From the NCBI GenBank assembly GCA_903881535.1, contig CAIRTT010000429.1:1-7460 (forward strand): 7,460 bases of DNA, written 5' to 3'. A program made the position numbers and the translations under genes. The DNA comes from an uncultured Armatimonadota bacterium. Lineage in GTDB: Bacteria; Armatimonadota; Armatimonadia; Armatimonadales; Armatimonadaceae. Under the pieces are notes generated by a model. That model had not been told where the DNA came from. It was given only the letters and a program-made list of their open reading frames with translations, and made no database searches. Shown in pieces: positions 1 to 6,869 of this stretch (the stretch's first letter is position 1; every line of letters begins with the position of its first letter).

Positions 1-388
1 ATGCCCAACCTTCAGGAGCATCCCCGAAAAATACAACGCGTACGATTCCGGCTCCAACAATCATCCTTGCGCAGACATGACATGGCCGGCAGGTGCAGTA
101 AAGCGTCGCACCCTGAGTACTCACACCATGCAGAGCCGCCTGTGTGATGGCATTTTGCTCCGCATGGAGTGTACGAATACAGCGGCCATCCTCGATAAGA
201 CAGCCGACATCCGTGCAGTGAGGTTGACCAGGCGGCGAGCCGTTATAGCCCGAGCACAAAATCCGTCGGTCGCGTACTATGAGCGCACCAACATGCCGTC
301 GAAGGCAAGTGGAACGTGTCGCGACCTCACGGGCGATACTGAGAAAGTACTCATCCCAGCTTGGACGCTGGCTCTCGGATTCTGTCAA
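1..388 (-). CDS. dCMP deaminase (ComEB/cytidine-deoxycytidylate deaminase family), C-terminus cut by window edge
   Basis: This is a zinc-dependent deaminase expected to convert dCMP to dUMP, the precursor for thymidylate synthesis, in the cytoplasm. Translating the minus strand from 388 gives 129 residues before the window ends. Family motifs are clear: WDEYF near residue 11, the SGYNGSPPG loop at about 46-54, the zinc/catalytic HAE at 75-77 (His75 ligand, Glu77 proton shuttle) and the PCHVC zinc ligands Cys103 and Cys106, followed by a conserved VVFFGD segment. The start is a TTG one base after the glyA stop, with GGGAG (inside the end of glyA) four bases upstream; no ATG fits, and any earlier start would lie inside glyA. 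This implies translational coupling to glyA, which is sensible because SHMT supplies the methylene-tetrahydrofolate used by thymidylate synthase. The family is seen directly; the substrate is inferred from family knowledge. Confidence 0.9.
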   Translation of the reverse strand, partial: MTESESQRPSWDEYFLSIAREVATRSTCLRRHVGALIVRDRRILCSGYNGSPPGQPHCTDVGCLIEDGRCIRTLHAEQNAITQAALHGVSTQGATLYCTCRPCHVCARMIVGAGIVRVVFFGDAPEGWA

Positions 389-389
389 C

Positions 390-1688
390 TTACTCCCAAA
401 TTGGGAAACCAGCGCAGAATGCTTTGACTTCACCCGCGATGCCATGAAGCACTGCAGCATCCGCACGCCCATTGATGGCACGGTCGATAAAGCCCGCGAT
501 GACATCCATGTCCGCTTCCTTCATCCCACGTGTGGTCACAGCCGGCGTTCCGATACGGATTCCACTGGTGATGAGCGGAGACTTGTCATCAAACGGCACA
601 CCATTTTTATTCAAAGTGATGCCCGCTTCATCACAAGAAAACTGTGCATCTTTGCCATTGACACCCTTATTGCGGAGGTCGATGAGCATGAGGTGGTTGT
701 CTGTACCACCCGAACAAATCGTGAAGCCACGGGCTTGCAGAGCCGTTGACAGCGCTTGTGCATTCAGGATGATCTGCTTCGCGTATTCAGTGAACTCAGG
801 CTTCAGGTTCTCGCCAAAGCCAACAGCCTTTGCTGCAACTACGTGCATGAGTGCTCCGCCTTGAACGCCTGGAATAACCATCCGGTTCAGCAATTCACTC
901 ATTCGAAGTGTTCTGCCGCTCTTCGCCGCAACCTGGCCAAATGGGTTTTCAAAATCCTTACCCATGACGATCAGACCGCCGCGGGGACCACGCATGGTCT
1001 TATGCGTCGTCGTTGCCACCACATGGGCATGCTGTACCGGGCTTGGGAGCTGACCGGTGGCGATGAGGCCGGCTGGGTGGGCGATGTCCGCAAACAAGAA
1101 CGCACCGACTTCATCGGCGATGGCGCGGAACTTCGCATAGTCAATCGCACGGGAGTACGCACTCGCACCCACGGTGATCATTTTCGGCTTGACCCGATGC
1201 GCAGTTTCGCGAACCTTGTCGTAGTCGAGCAAGCCTGTCTCACGATCTACACCGTAGGACGCAAAATTGTAGAGCTGGCCGCTGAAGTTGACTGGTGAGC
1301 CGTGCGTCAGGTGGCCGCCATGGGAGAGGTCCATCCCGAGGACGGTGTCGCCTGGCTTCAGGAATGTGAAGTAGATCGCCATGTTGGCGCTTGTTCCGGA
1401 GTGTGGCTGGACGTTTGCGTATTCGGCGCCAAAGACCTGCTTTGCACGGTCACGGGCGATGTCTTCGATGACATCAACCCATTCGCACCCGCCGTAGTAG
1501 CGGTTGCCTGGGTAGCCTTCGGCATACTTGTTTGTTAGCGAGCTTCCCTGCGCTTCACGAACAGCACGCGAGACAATATTTTCGCTGGCAATCAGCTCGA
1601 GTTTGTCTGCCTGTCGGGCATCCTCGCCGCGGATTGCCGCAAACACATCAGGGTCAGTTTCAGAGAGGTGGGCTTCAAACGCAGACAA
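390..1688 (-). CDS. glyA: Serine hydroxymethyltransferase
   Basis: This cytosolic PLP enzyme interconverts serine plus tetrahydrofolate with glycine plus 5,10-methylene-tetrahydrofolate. The 432-residue product has about the usual bacterial length (roughly 415-430). Landmarks are ELIASEN at 31-37, YAEGYPGNRYYGGCE at 55-69, the PHSGTSAN cofactor loop at 95-102, HGGHLTHG at 123-130, DIAHPAGL at 201-208 and the PLP-binding lysine Lys230 in TTTHKTMRGPRGG. A region near 245-265 carries a small insertion (FGQVAAKSGRTLRMSELLN) relative to the E. coli enzyme. The start is TTG at 1688, with GAGG seven bases upstream; a nearby ATG at about 1701 is out of frame. It is first in an operon with the dCMP deaminase, and it is transcribed divergently from the acetyltransferase gene. 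No key residue is missing. Identification is secure. Confidence 0.97.
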   Translation of the reverse strand: MSAFEAHLSETDPDVFAAIRGEDARQADKLELIASENIVSRAVREAQGSSLTNKYAEGYPGNRYYGGCEWVDVIEDIARDRAKQVFGAEYANVQPHSGTSANMAIYFTFLKPGDTVLGMDLSHGGHLTHGSPVNFSGQLYNFASYGVDRETGLLDYDKVRETAHRVKPKMITVGASAYSRAIDYAKFRAIADEVGAFLFADIAHPAGLIATGQLPSPVQHAHVVATTTHKTMRGPRGGLIVMGKDFENPFGQVAAKSGRTLRMSELLNRMVIPGVQGGALMHVVAAKAVGFGENLKPEFTEYAKQIILNAQALSTALQARGFTICSGGTDNHLMLIDLRNKGVNGKDAQFSCDEAGITLNKNGVPFDDKSPLITSGIRIGTPAVTTRGMKEADMDVIAGFIDRAINGRADAAVLHGIAGEVKAFCAGFPIWE

Positions 1689-1695
1689 AGGATGG

Positions 1696-1699
1696 CCTC
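1696..1699 (-). promoter_or_regulatory. Ribosome binding site of glyA
   Basis: GAGG on the minus strand lies seven bases before the TTG at 1688. It supports the unusual TTG start, because no in-frame ATG or GTG is better placed. Confidence 0.6.
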
Positions 1700-1735
1700 A
1701 TTTCGACATGCATCACGCACGAATAATTACCAGAG

Positions 1736-1741
1736 ATTCTA
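1736..1741 (-). promoter_or_regulatory. Possible -10 box for the glyA operon
   Basis: The minus strand carries TAGAAT, five of six bases matching TATAAT, about 48 bases before the glyA start. I see no convincing -35 hexamer at 16-18 bases upstream, so this is a weak call. The position would give a leader of about 40 bases that contains the GAGG ribosome site. Confidence 0.3.
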
Positions 1742-1784
1742 CCGCGGTCGCCTACTGACTGCGGGACACAAAGGCTAGCAAAGC

Positions 1785-1814
1785 GTGACAGAATCTGCGA
1801 ATCCGCTGTTTAAT
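1785..1814 (+). promoter_or_regulatory. Candidate sigma70-type promoter of the acetyltransferase gene
   Basis: GTGACA at 1785-1790 (five of six to TTGACA) and TTTAAT at 1809-1814 (five of six to TATAAT) are separated by 18 bases. Transcription would be expected to begin around 1821-1823, at or next to the ATG at 1823. No Shine-Dalgarno sequence precedes that ATG, so a leaderless or nearly leaderless message is possible. Confidence 0.45.
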
Positions 1815-1822
1815 CAGCAGCA

Positions 1823-2335
1823 ATGTTGACAACTGATTCTGAATGCAACATCCGGTGTGTTACCCCCGGTGATGCCGATGCCCTTCGCGACATCTATAAC
1901 CATTACGTCGCAACGAGTACTGCCACGTGCGATCTCTTTCCACGAACTGACATTGACCAAGCGCTGTGGATTGAAAAGCACTCTGAAAATCCTTACCCCG
2001 GCTGGGTCTTGGTTGCCGGCGGAGTGGTTGTCGGCTACGCTAGCCTCTCACCGTTTAACCCAAAGCCCGCGTATCGCCACACCGCTGAGAACTCGCTCTA
2101 TGTCCATCCAGAACACACTGGAAATGGCTATGGCGAACGCCTCCTGATGCACACATTGAGCGAAGCGCCAAAGTACGGCATCACCAATGTTGTCGCGTTG
2201 ATCACGGAAGGCAACGATGTCTCAATACGCCTCCACGAACGACACGCCTTCGTCCCCTGTGGACGTATCGAAAATGTGGCCCGCAAGTTCGGGAAGGTGC
2301 TCGCGCTGATTCTGATGCAAAAGCAGCTCGATTAA
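1823..2335 (+). CDS. GNAT N-acetyltransferase, phosphinothricin/methionine-sulfoximine acetyltransferase type
   Basis: The 170-residue product belongs to the PAT/MnaT branch of the GNAT superfamily, cytosolic enzymes that move an acetyl group from acetyl-CoA to the amino group of glutamate analogues or related amino acids. Seen features are the N-terminal IRCVTPGDADALRDIYNHYV segment typical of the branch, the conserved Glu89 just before SLYVHP, the acetyl-CoA pyrophosphate loop HTGNGYGERLL at 98-108 (the usual pattern is Q/R-x-x-G-x-G/A), and the C-terminal VALI...N..SI.LHE...F...G...ARKFGKVL block. Length matches the family. The true substrate cannot be read from sequence. The ATG at 1823 is the first in-frame start and has no visible ribosome site; a TTG follows directly. 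A diverged copy of the last 30 codons lies downstream at 2393-2487. The gene is divergent from glyA and appears monocistronic. Confidence 0.88.
   Translation: MLTTDSECNIRCVTPGDADALRDIYNHYVATSTATCDLFPRTDIDQALWIEKHSENPYPGWVLVAGGVVVGYASLSPFNPKPAYRHTAENSLYVHPEHTGNGYGERLLMHTLSEAPKYGITNVVALITEGNDVSIRLHERHAFVPCGRIENVARKFGKVLALILMQKQLD
2241..2329 (+). repeat. Direct repeat, copy A: 3' end of the acetyltransferase gene
   Basis: This 89-bp stretch covers the codons from HAFVPCGRIENVARK to the final QL. It matches 2393-2481, offset by 152 bases, with six differences in the first 88 bases. Four are silent third-position changes, and two fall in one codon, turning Phe into Leu. Confidence 0.9.
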
Positions 2336-2392
2336 AGCGAAGCTGATTTGGCCTTCAGACTTGGAATGAAAGGTATCACCGCCTCCAGTAAG
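2336..2392 (+). other. Unassigned spacer between the acetyltransferase stop and its tail copy
   Basis: These 57 bases show no recognisable gene, promoter or terminator hairpin. They are absent after the second tail copy, which is why the arrangement does not read as a simple tandem duplication. An in-frame TAA at 2389-2391 closes the reading frame just before the tail copy. Confidence 0.5.
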
Positions 2393-2487
2393 GACACGCC
2401 TTTGTCCCCTGTGGACGCATTGAAAATGTCGCCCGCAAGCTTGGGAAGGTGCTCGCGCTGATTCTGATGCAAAAGCAGCTTTCGTGA
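2392..2487 (+). pseudogene. Orphan 3' fragment of a second acetyltransferase allele
   Basis: This fragment encodes 30 residues almost identical to the end of the upstream acetyltransferase (HAFVPCGRIENVARKLGKVL and on to QLS) and then a TGA stop. It has no start codon, and a TAA sits immediately upstream in frame, so it is not expected to be translated. The matching part (2393-2481) is about 93 percent identical, and nearly all changes are silent. That suggests divergence while the source gene was still functional, before it became a fragment here. The terminal residue differs (Ser instead of Asp), and the sequence after the match is unrelated to that after the intact gene. Confidence 0.8.
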
Positions 2488-2522
2488 ACTTACCCATCCG
2501 GAAAGACAGCATTTTCAGCAGG

Positions 2523-2528
2523 TAGAAT
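2523..2528 (+). promoter_or_regulatory. Possible -10 box directly before the tricorn gene
   Basis: TAGAAT lies five bases before the ATG at 2534. If used as a -10 element, transcription would start at about the first base of the start codon and give a leaderless message. I see no good -35 hexamer at 16-18 bases, and the AGG at 2520-2522 could alternatively act as a weak ribosome site 11 bases from the ATG. Low confidence. Confidence 0.3.
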
Positions 2529-2533
2529 GCGCT

Positions 2534-5500
2534 ATGCGCAACCTTCTCAAAACCACCTTTGCCGTTGCCGCCGTTGTGAGCATTTCCGCGGCCGCGATGG
2601 CACAGCAGGCCATCACCTTCGCACGCTACCCGGCGCTCTCCCCGGATGGCAACCGCCTCGTTTTCTCCTACCAAGGCGATCTGTGGGCCACCGATGTCGA
2701 CTCAAAGCAGCCATCCCGGCGCCTCACCGTCCACGCCGCCTACGATGCACGCCCATTCATCAGCCCGGATGGCAAGCATATCCTCTTCACCAGCAACCGT
2801 CTTGGACGCAACGATGCCTACATCATGCCAATCGATGGCGGAACCCCAACACGGCTGACATCCTTTAGCGGAGGCTCCGTCGGCATCGGCTGGGCACCGG
2901 ATGGCAAGTCGATCCTCGTGACCCAAATCCGTGAGCATGTTGGCAGTGGCCCCGGCGTCTACCGCGTCCCTGTTTCCACAAAGCCCGGCCGGCCTATTCC
3001 CGTCATCGCTGTCCAGCGCACCGCCGGCGCAACCCTCTCGCCCGACAACAAGACCATCGCCTTTGTCCGTGGCTCAAACGACTGGCCACGCCTTGGCTAC
3101 CACGGGACTGCATCTGCAGACATTTACATCCACACGATCGGCTCCAAGGATGTAACACAGCTGACCGACTTTGATGGCCAGGATCTGTGGCCACAGTTTA
3201 CGGATGGCGGCCGCGAGCTGATTTATGCATCCGAAAAGGATGGCACCTATAACCTCTGGCGGATGCCTGTAACCCGCGGCGGTAGCGCAAAGCAGCTGAC
3301 CTCGTTCAAAGGGGATGGCGTTCGCTTCCCAAATGTTGCATCCGGTGGTGCACGTGTCGTCTTTGAAGTCGGTGACCAAATCGCCGTCCTCGACCTCGGC
3401 AAGCCAGGCGCAACCCCGCGCATCCAAACCCTGACCGCACCCGTCGATTCCCGGACGAATCCGCTGGATGTACGAAGCATTACGAGTGGCGCATCTGAAG
3501 CTAGCCCATCGGATGATGGCGATCAAGTCGCATTCGTTGCACAGGGCGATGTCTTCGTCACCGCGGGAACCGGTGGGAAAGCGCAGCGCGTCTCCGATGC
3601 CCCTGAGCGCGAAGCCGACCTCGCGTGGAGCCCGGATGGCAAAACGCTTGCGTACATCACTCGCAAGGATGGCCAGCCGGACATCTACGTCGTGACCAGC
3701 ACGGACAAGGACGAGCCAAAGCTCTCCAAGGCAGCCACCCGCAAGACCGAGCGCCTGACAAACACTGCTGCGACAGAGAGCACTCCACGCTTCTCACCGG
3801 ATGGCAAAAAGCTCGCTTATATCAGCGCTAAGCAAACCTTGATTGTCTCGGATGCCGATGGCACAAACTCGAAGACTGTCACTGTTGGGCATGAAATCAG
3901 CGATATCAGCTGGTCGCCCGACAGCCGCTGGCTTGCGTACACCCATGAGGATGAGGAATACAACGGCGAAGTGATGGTCGTGAAGGCCGAAGCGGGAGCG
4001 AAGCCTCTTAATGTGACTAAGCATCCACGCAATGATGGAAGCGCATCTTGGAGCCCGGATGGCACCAAGCTCTTCTTTATTTCCGAGCGTGGCCAGTCCC
4101 GTGACAATATCGCGCAGTGGGTCTACCTCCGCAAAGAGGATGATGAGCGCACAGCGGATGGCTGGCAAAAGCTAAAGGCTGGCGCGCGTCCGACGGGTGG
4201 TCCCGCAGCGGCTGCTGCAGCACCTGCGACAACTCCAGCTCCCGCGGCGGCGGCCCCGGCACAGAAGCTGGTTGAAGTGGATGCCGATGGCATCCACGAG
4301 CGTGTCCGTGTCTTGCTTGCTGCAAAGTCATCGGTGCGCGGTGTGATTGCTGGCGGCACAGACGCGCGCACGACGGTTGCGGTGGTGACCGGGGATGAAG
4401 GTGCGGATATCCAGCTGATCGATATCGTGGATGGCGCGCCGCCGGCCCCGCCGCGCAAAATTGCAGCCCCGGGTGTACGCGGAGGCGGCTGGACCGCTGG
4501 TGGCAAGTCGCTGGTCATCCTCGCCGGAGCTGGCAATATTGGTGTCATTGCCGCCGGAACCGACCAGGTCCGTCCGATTTCCTTCCGTGGAAAGGCAACC
4601 TGGGACCGCGCAGCGCTGCAGCTTGCCATTTATGATGAAGCTTGGCAGGCGCTCAACGATGGCTTCTACGATGGCGAATTTCACGGTGCTGATTGGAAGG
4701 CGTTACATGCGAAGTACCGCCCGATGGCAGCATCCGCAGCCGATGCAATGGACTTTGGCGATGTCATCCGCCTCCTGATGGGCCACCTCAACTCAAGTCA
4801 TATCGGCTACACACCATCCATGGCTGGTGGGGCAGGTGGTCGTTCCGAAGGCGCCGAAGCGGGGCCAACTGGCTTCCTCGGAGTCATTTGGGATGAAACG
4901 TACACTGGTCCCGGGATGAAAGTGGCACGCGTCATCGCCGGAAGCCCTGCAAGCAAGGCAGGTCAGAAGGTGGCGGTTGGGGATGTCATCACAGCCATCA
5001 ATGGCACGGAAATCGACAAAACCAGTGACATCGATACCTTGCTTGAAGACACGGTCGGCGAGAAGGTCACGTTCGCTATACGCCTTGCGGATGGCACAAG
5101 TGCGCCACGTACGGTGATTGCGGGCTCCTACGCAAGTGTTTCCGCGCTGCTCTACGATGAGATGATTGACAACCGCAAGAATCGTGTCCATGAACTGTCA
5201 GGGGGCAAGCTTGCTTACCTCCATATCAAGGGCATGGATGGCGTGAGTCAGGACAAGTTCGAGCAGGGACTCTACGCAGAAGGCTATGGCAAGCAGGCTC
5301 TCCTCATCGATGTCCGTGACAATGGTGGCGGATCAACGGCAGACTACTTGCTGACGATGCTGCATCAGCCACGGCATGCCTACACCATCGGGCGTAACGG
5401 AAAACCAGGCTACCCAATTGACCGCCTGCCGTTCTACCCATGGCTGAAGCCTGCCGCATTGCTGACAAACCAAAATGCCTACTCGAATGCTGAGATCTTC

Positions 5501-5821
5501 TCCCATGCATTCAAGCAGCTCGGACGCGGTCCCGTGATTGGTACACCAACCTTTGGAGCGGTGATCAGCACCGGTGCTGCACCACTGCTGGATGGCTCCA
5601 TGGTCCGGATGCCGCTGCGCGGCTGGTACCGCATCACGGATGGTGTGAACGAGGAGCACACGGGTGCTGAGGTGGATGTTCGCGTGGACCTCACGGTTCA
5701 GGATGAAATCCGTGGACTTGACCCACAGCTCGAAGCTGGCGTAAAGGCGCTGCTTGAAGGACCGAAGGCAAAGCCGGTTCCTCCTGCAAAGCGCCCACGC
5801 TATGAGCGCAAGGGCAAGTAG
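2534..5821 (+). CDS. Exported tricorn-type serine protease (PD40 beta-propellers, PDZ, S41 core)
   Basis: The 1095-residue product matches the tricorn architecture; tricorn proteases degrade peptides released by larger proteases. Residues 1-23 form a signal peptide (basic start, hydrophobic core, AMA before QQ), so it probably acts in the periplasm, unlike the cytosolic archaeal enzyme. About ten PD40/TolB-like blades with SPDGK-type motifs fill residues 30-540, forming two propellers. An Ala/Pro-rich insert lies at about 549-575, followed by the conserved ADGIHERV segment. A helical domain begins near Trp690, a PDZ domain spans about 777-860 and the S41 core follows. Putative catalytic residues are Ser755-His756 in NSSHIGY, the oxyanion-type NGGGS at 930-934, nucleophile Ser984 in YSNAE, and Glu1040 or Glu1041. 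These match the Thermoplasma tetrad Ser745, His746, Ser965, Glu1023 in order and spacing. The C-terminus is basic. The next gene follows after 12 bases. Confidence 0.94.
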   Translation: MRNLLKTTFAVAAVVSISAAAMAQQAITFARYPALSPDGNRLVFSYQGDLWATDVDSKQPSRRLTVHAAYDARPFISPDGKHILFTSNRLGRNDAYIMPIDGGTPTRLTSFSGGSVGIGWAPDGKSILVTQIREHVGSGPGVYRVPVSTKPGRPIPVIAVQRTAGATLSPDNKTIAFVRGSNDWPRLGYHGTASADIYIHTIGSKDVTQLTDFDGQDLWPQFTDGGRELIYASEKDGTYNLWRMPVTRGGSAKQLTSFKGDGVRFPNVASGGARVVFEVGDQIAVLDLGKPGATPRIQTLTAPVDSRTNPLDVRSITSGASEASPSDDGDQVAFVAQGDVFVTAGTGGKAQRVSDAPEREADLAWSPDGKTLAYITRKDGQPDIYVVTSTDKDEPKLSKAATRKTERLTNTAATESTPRFSPDGKKLAYISAKQTLIVSDADGTNSKTVTVGHEISDISWSPDSRWLAYTHEDEEYNGEVMVVKAEAGAKPLNVTKHPRNDGSASWSPDGTKLFFISERGQSRDNIAQWVYLRKEDDERTADGWQKLKAGARPTGGPAAAAAAPATTPAPAAAAPAQKLVEVDADGIHERVRVLLAAKSSVRGVIAGGTDARTTVAVVTGDEGADIQLIDIVDGAPPAPPRKIAAPGVRGGGWTAGGKSLVILAGAGNIGVIAAGTDQVRPISFRGKATWDRAALQLAIYDEAWQALNDGFYDGEFHGADWKALHAKYRPMAASAADAMDFGDVIRLLMGHLNSSHIGYTPSMAGGAGGRSEGAEAGPTGFLGVIWDETYTGPGMKVARVIAGSPASKAGQKVAVGDVITAINGTEIDKTSDIDTLLEDTVGEKVTFAIRLADGTSAPRTVIAGSYASVSALLYDEMIDNRKNRVHELSGGKLAYLHIKGMDGVSQDKFEQGLYAEGYGKQALLIDVRDNGGGSTADYLLTMLHQPRHAYTIGRNGKPGYPIDRLPFYPWLKPAALLTNQNAYSNAEIFSHAFKQLGRGPVIGTPTFGAVISTGAAPLLDGSMVRMPLRGWYRITDGVNEEHTGAEVDVRVDLTVQDEIRGLDPQLEAGVKALLEGPKAKPVPPAKRPRYERKGK

Positions 5822-5824
5822 GAA
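5820..5824 (+). promoter_or_regulatory. Ribosome binding site of the Trp-rich gene, overlapping the tricorn stop
   Basis: AGGAA overlaps the TAG stop of the tricorn gene and lies nine bases before the ATG at 5834. It fixes that start and supports co-transcription and coupled translation. Confidence 0.6.
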
Positions 5825-5833
5825 CATCATCCA

Positions 5834-6700
5834 ATGAAGACACAGGAGCTGTTGCGTGACCCCGGTTTTCGGAATGGCTTCTTTGTCACACCACCGAACG
5901 ATCCACAGTGGATGCCGCCCGCGCTGATGTGCTGGCCAGGGGCATCGACGCCGGAGTGGTTGCTGCGTCAGTGGAATTCGACATCCGATGTGTCATGGTC
6001 CTGGATGCAAGAGTTCGGCCCGAACGGTTTTCGCTGGGATACAGAAGGCAAGTCCATCCGCTGGACGGCCGGGCAATCGCAAACGCTAGAGCTGCACATG
6101 GATGGCATCGCGGAATACGATGGGAAACTGCGTGCACCGGATGCTCCTTGGGCGCACCTCTTGATAGAGCAGGAATTTGCACAGCCGACACCTCTGTCAA
6201 CGCTGAAAGAGCTGCGTTTTGCCTGCCAGACAAAAGTCGAACCATTTCGTTCAAATGGTGATCTTCGTCTTGAAAACTGGCATACCGCCCAGTGGCAAGC
6301 GTTTATCACCATCCAGAATCGTGAGAAGGGCCACCCCGGCTACGGCGACTTCCTCTGGTTTGGGATTCCGTTTGTCGACACCCGCTACGCAATGCCAAAG
6401 CGCCACGCTGCCGGAGATACTGCGGGGAGTGGCAAGTTCATTTACTCGCCGAGTGGTCGCGAGTACTTTACAGGGATGGAAACGTTTCCGTATGGCGAGT
6501 GGCTTACGCTTCAACGGGACATCCTCCCGATGATCGATGCCGGCCTCGCAGCCGCATGGAAGGCTGGTTTTCTCACGAAGAGCCGGGATCGCCGCCTCTT
6601 CGCCATCAGTAGCCTCAACCTTGGCTGGGAGCTGACAGGCCCTTTGGTTGTCGGTGGAAGTCTTCGAAACCTCAGCTTGATGGCGGTGACGGGTGCCTGA
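5834..6700 (+). CDS. Trp-rich protein of unknown function, possibly beta-sandwich fold
   Basis: I do not recognise this 288-residue protein with certainty. It has no signal peptide or membrane segment, so it is expected in the cytoplasm. It is strikingly rich in tryptophan (15 residues, about 5 percent). The middle section alternates hydrophobic strands with charged turns, for example TLELHMDGI near 85-93 and WQAFITIQNRE near 153-163. The last 30 residues (SSLNLGWELTGPLVVGGSLRNLSLMAV) read like the closing strands of a jelly-roll or concanavalin-like domain, which would suggest carbohydrate binding. This is an impression, not a motif match. The ATG at 5834 has an AGGAA ribosome site in the tricorn stop codon. 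The gene lies between the protease and the DUF2256 gene, overlapping the latter by 8 bases, so all three are probably one transcript. A functional link to the protease is unproven. Confidence 0.8.
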   Translation: MKTQELLRDPGFRNGFFVTPPNDPQWMPPALMCWPGASTPEWLLRQWNSTSDVSWSWMQEFGPNGFRWDTEGKSIRWTAGQSQTLELHMDGIAEYDGKLRAPDAPWAHLLIEQEFAQPTPLSTLKELRFACQTKVEPFRSNGDLRLENWHTAQWQAFITIQNREKGHPGYGDFLWFGIPFVDTRYAMPKRHAAGDTAGSGKFIYSPSGREYFTGMETFPYGEWLTLQRDILPMIDAGLAAAWKAGFLTKSRDRRLFAISSLNLGWELTGPLVVGGSLRNLSLMAVTGA

Positions 6701-6869
6701 TCGAAAGCAAGGACTCTCAAAAGGCGTTCGGAATCCGAAAGATCTCCCGGTAAAGCGCTGCCCCGCATGCGGACGCGATTTCACGTGGCGGAAAAAGTGG
6801 GAGCGTGACTGGGAAACCGTCCTCTACTGCTCTGACAAGTGCCGCTCGGGAACCCCTAAGCCGCGTTAA
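6693..6869 (+). CDS. DUF2256 family small zinc-ribbon-like protein
   Basis: This 58-residue protein fits the DUF2256 family: short, basic, with two cysteine pairs likely to bind zinc (Cys23-Pro-Ala-Cys26 and Cys46-Ser-Asp-Lys-Cys50) around a conserved FTWRKKWERDWETVLYCS core (residues 30-47). The function of the family is unknown; the fold suggests nucleic-acid or protein contact, but that is inference. The start is GTG at 6693, inside the end of the previous gene with an 8-base overlap; a TGA in the same frame at 6687-6689 excludes any earlier start, and no ATG, GTG or TTG follows before the conserved core. Translation is probably coupled to the upstream gene. From codon 36 on, the gene is the left part of a tandemly repeated unit, and two orphan copies of its C-terminal codons follow downstream. 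Confidence 0.87.
   Translation: MPDRKQGLSKGVRNPKDLPVKRCPACGRDFTWRKKWERDWETVLYCSDKCRSGTPKPR

Noticed and set aside
390..1298. Several plus-strand open frames of 130-180 codons across glyA.
   Set aside because: They lie antisense to a well-supported enzyme gene and show no family motifs.
2336..2392. Rho-independent terminator after the acetyltransferase gene.
   Set aside because: I find no GC-rich hairpin followed by a T-run in this spacer.
2330..2533. Insertion sequence or other mobile element as the cause of the acetyltransferase tail repeat.
   Set aside because: No terminal inverted repeats, transposase codons or target-site duplication are seen; the repeated part is ordinary gene sequence.
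2222..2674. Open minus-strand frame of 150 codons over the acetyltransferase end, spacer and tricorn start.
   Set aside because: It is antisense to two clear genes and crosses the repeated tails, has no recognisable motif, and mirrors plus-strand coding. Treated as a shadow.
4123..4629. Minus-strand frame of 168 codons rich in Ala, Pro and Ser.
   Set aside because: It is the antisense reading of the Ala/Pro-rich insert and surrounding tricorn codons; the composition explains the open frame.
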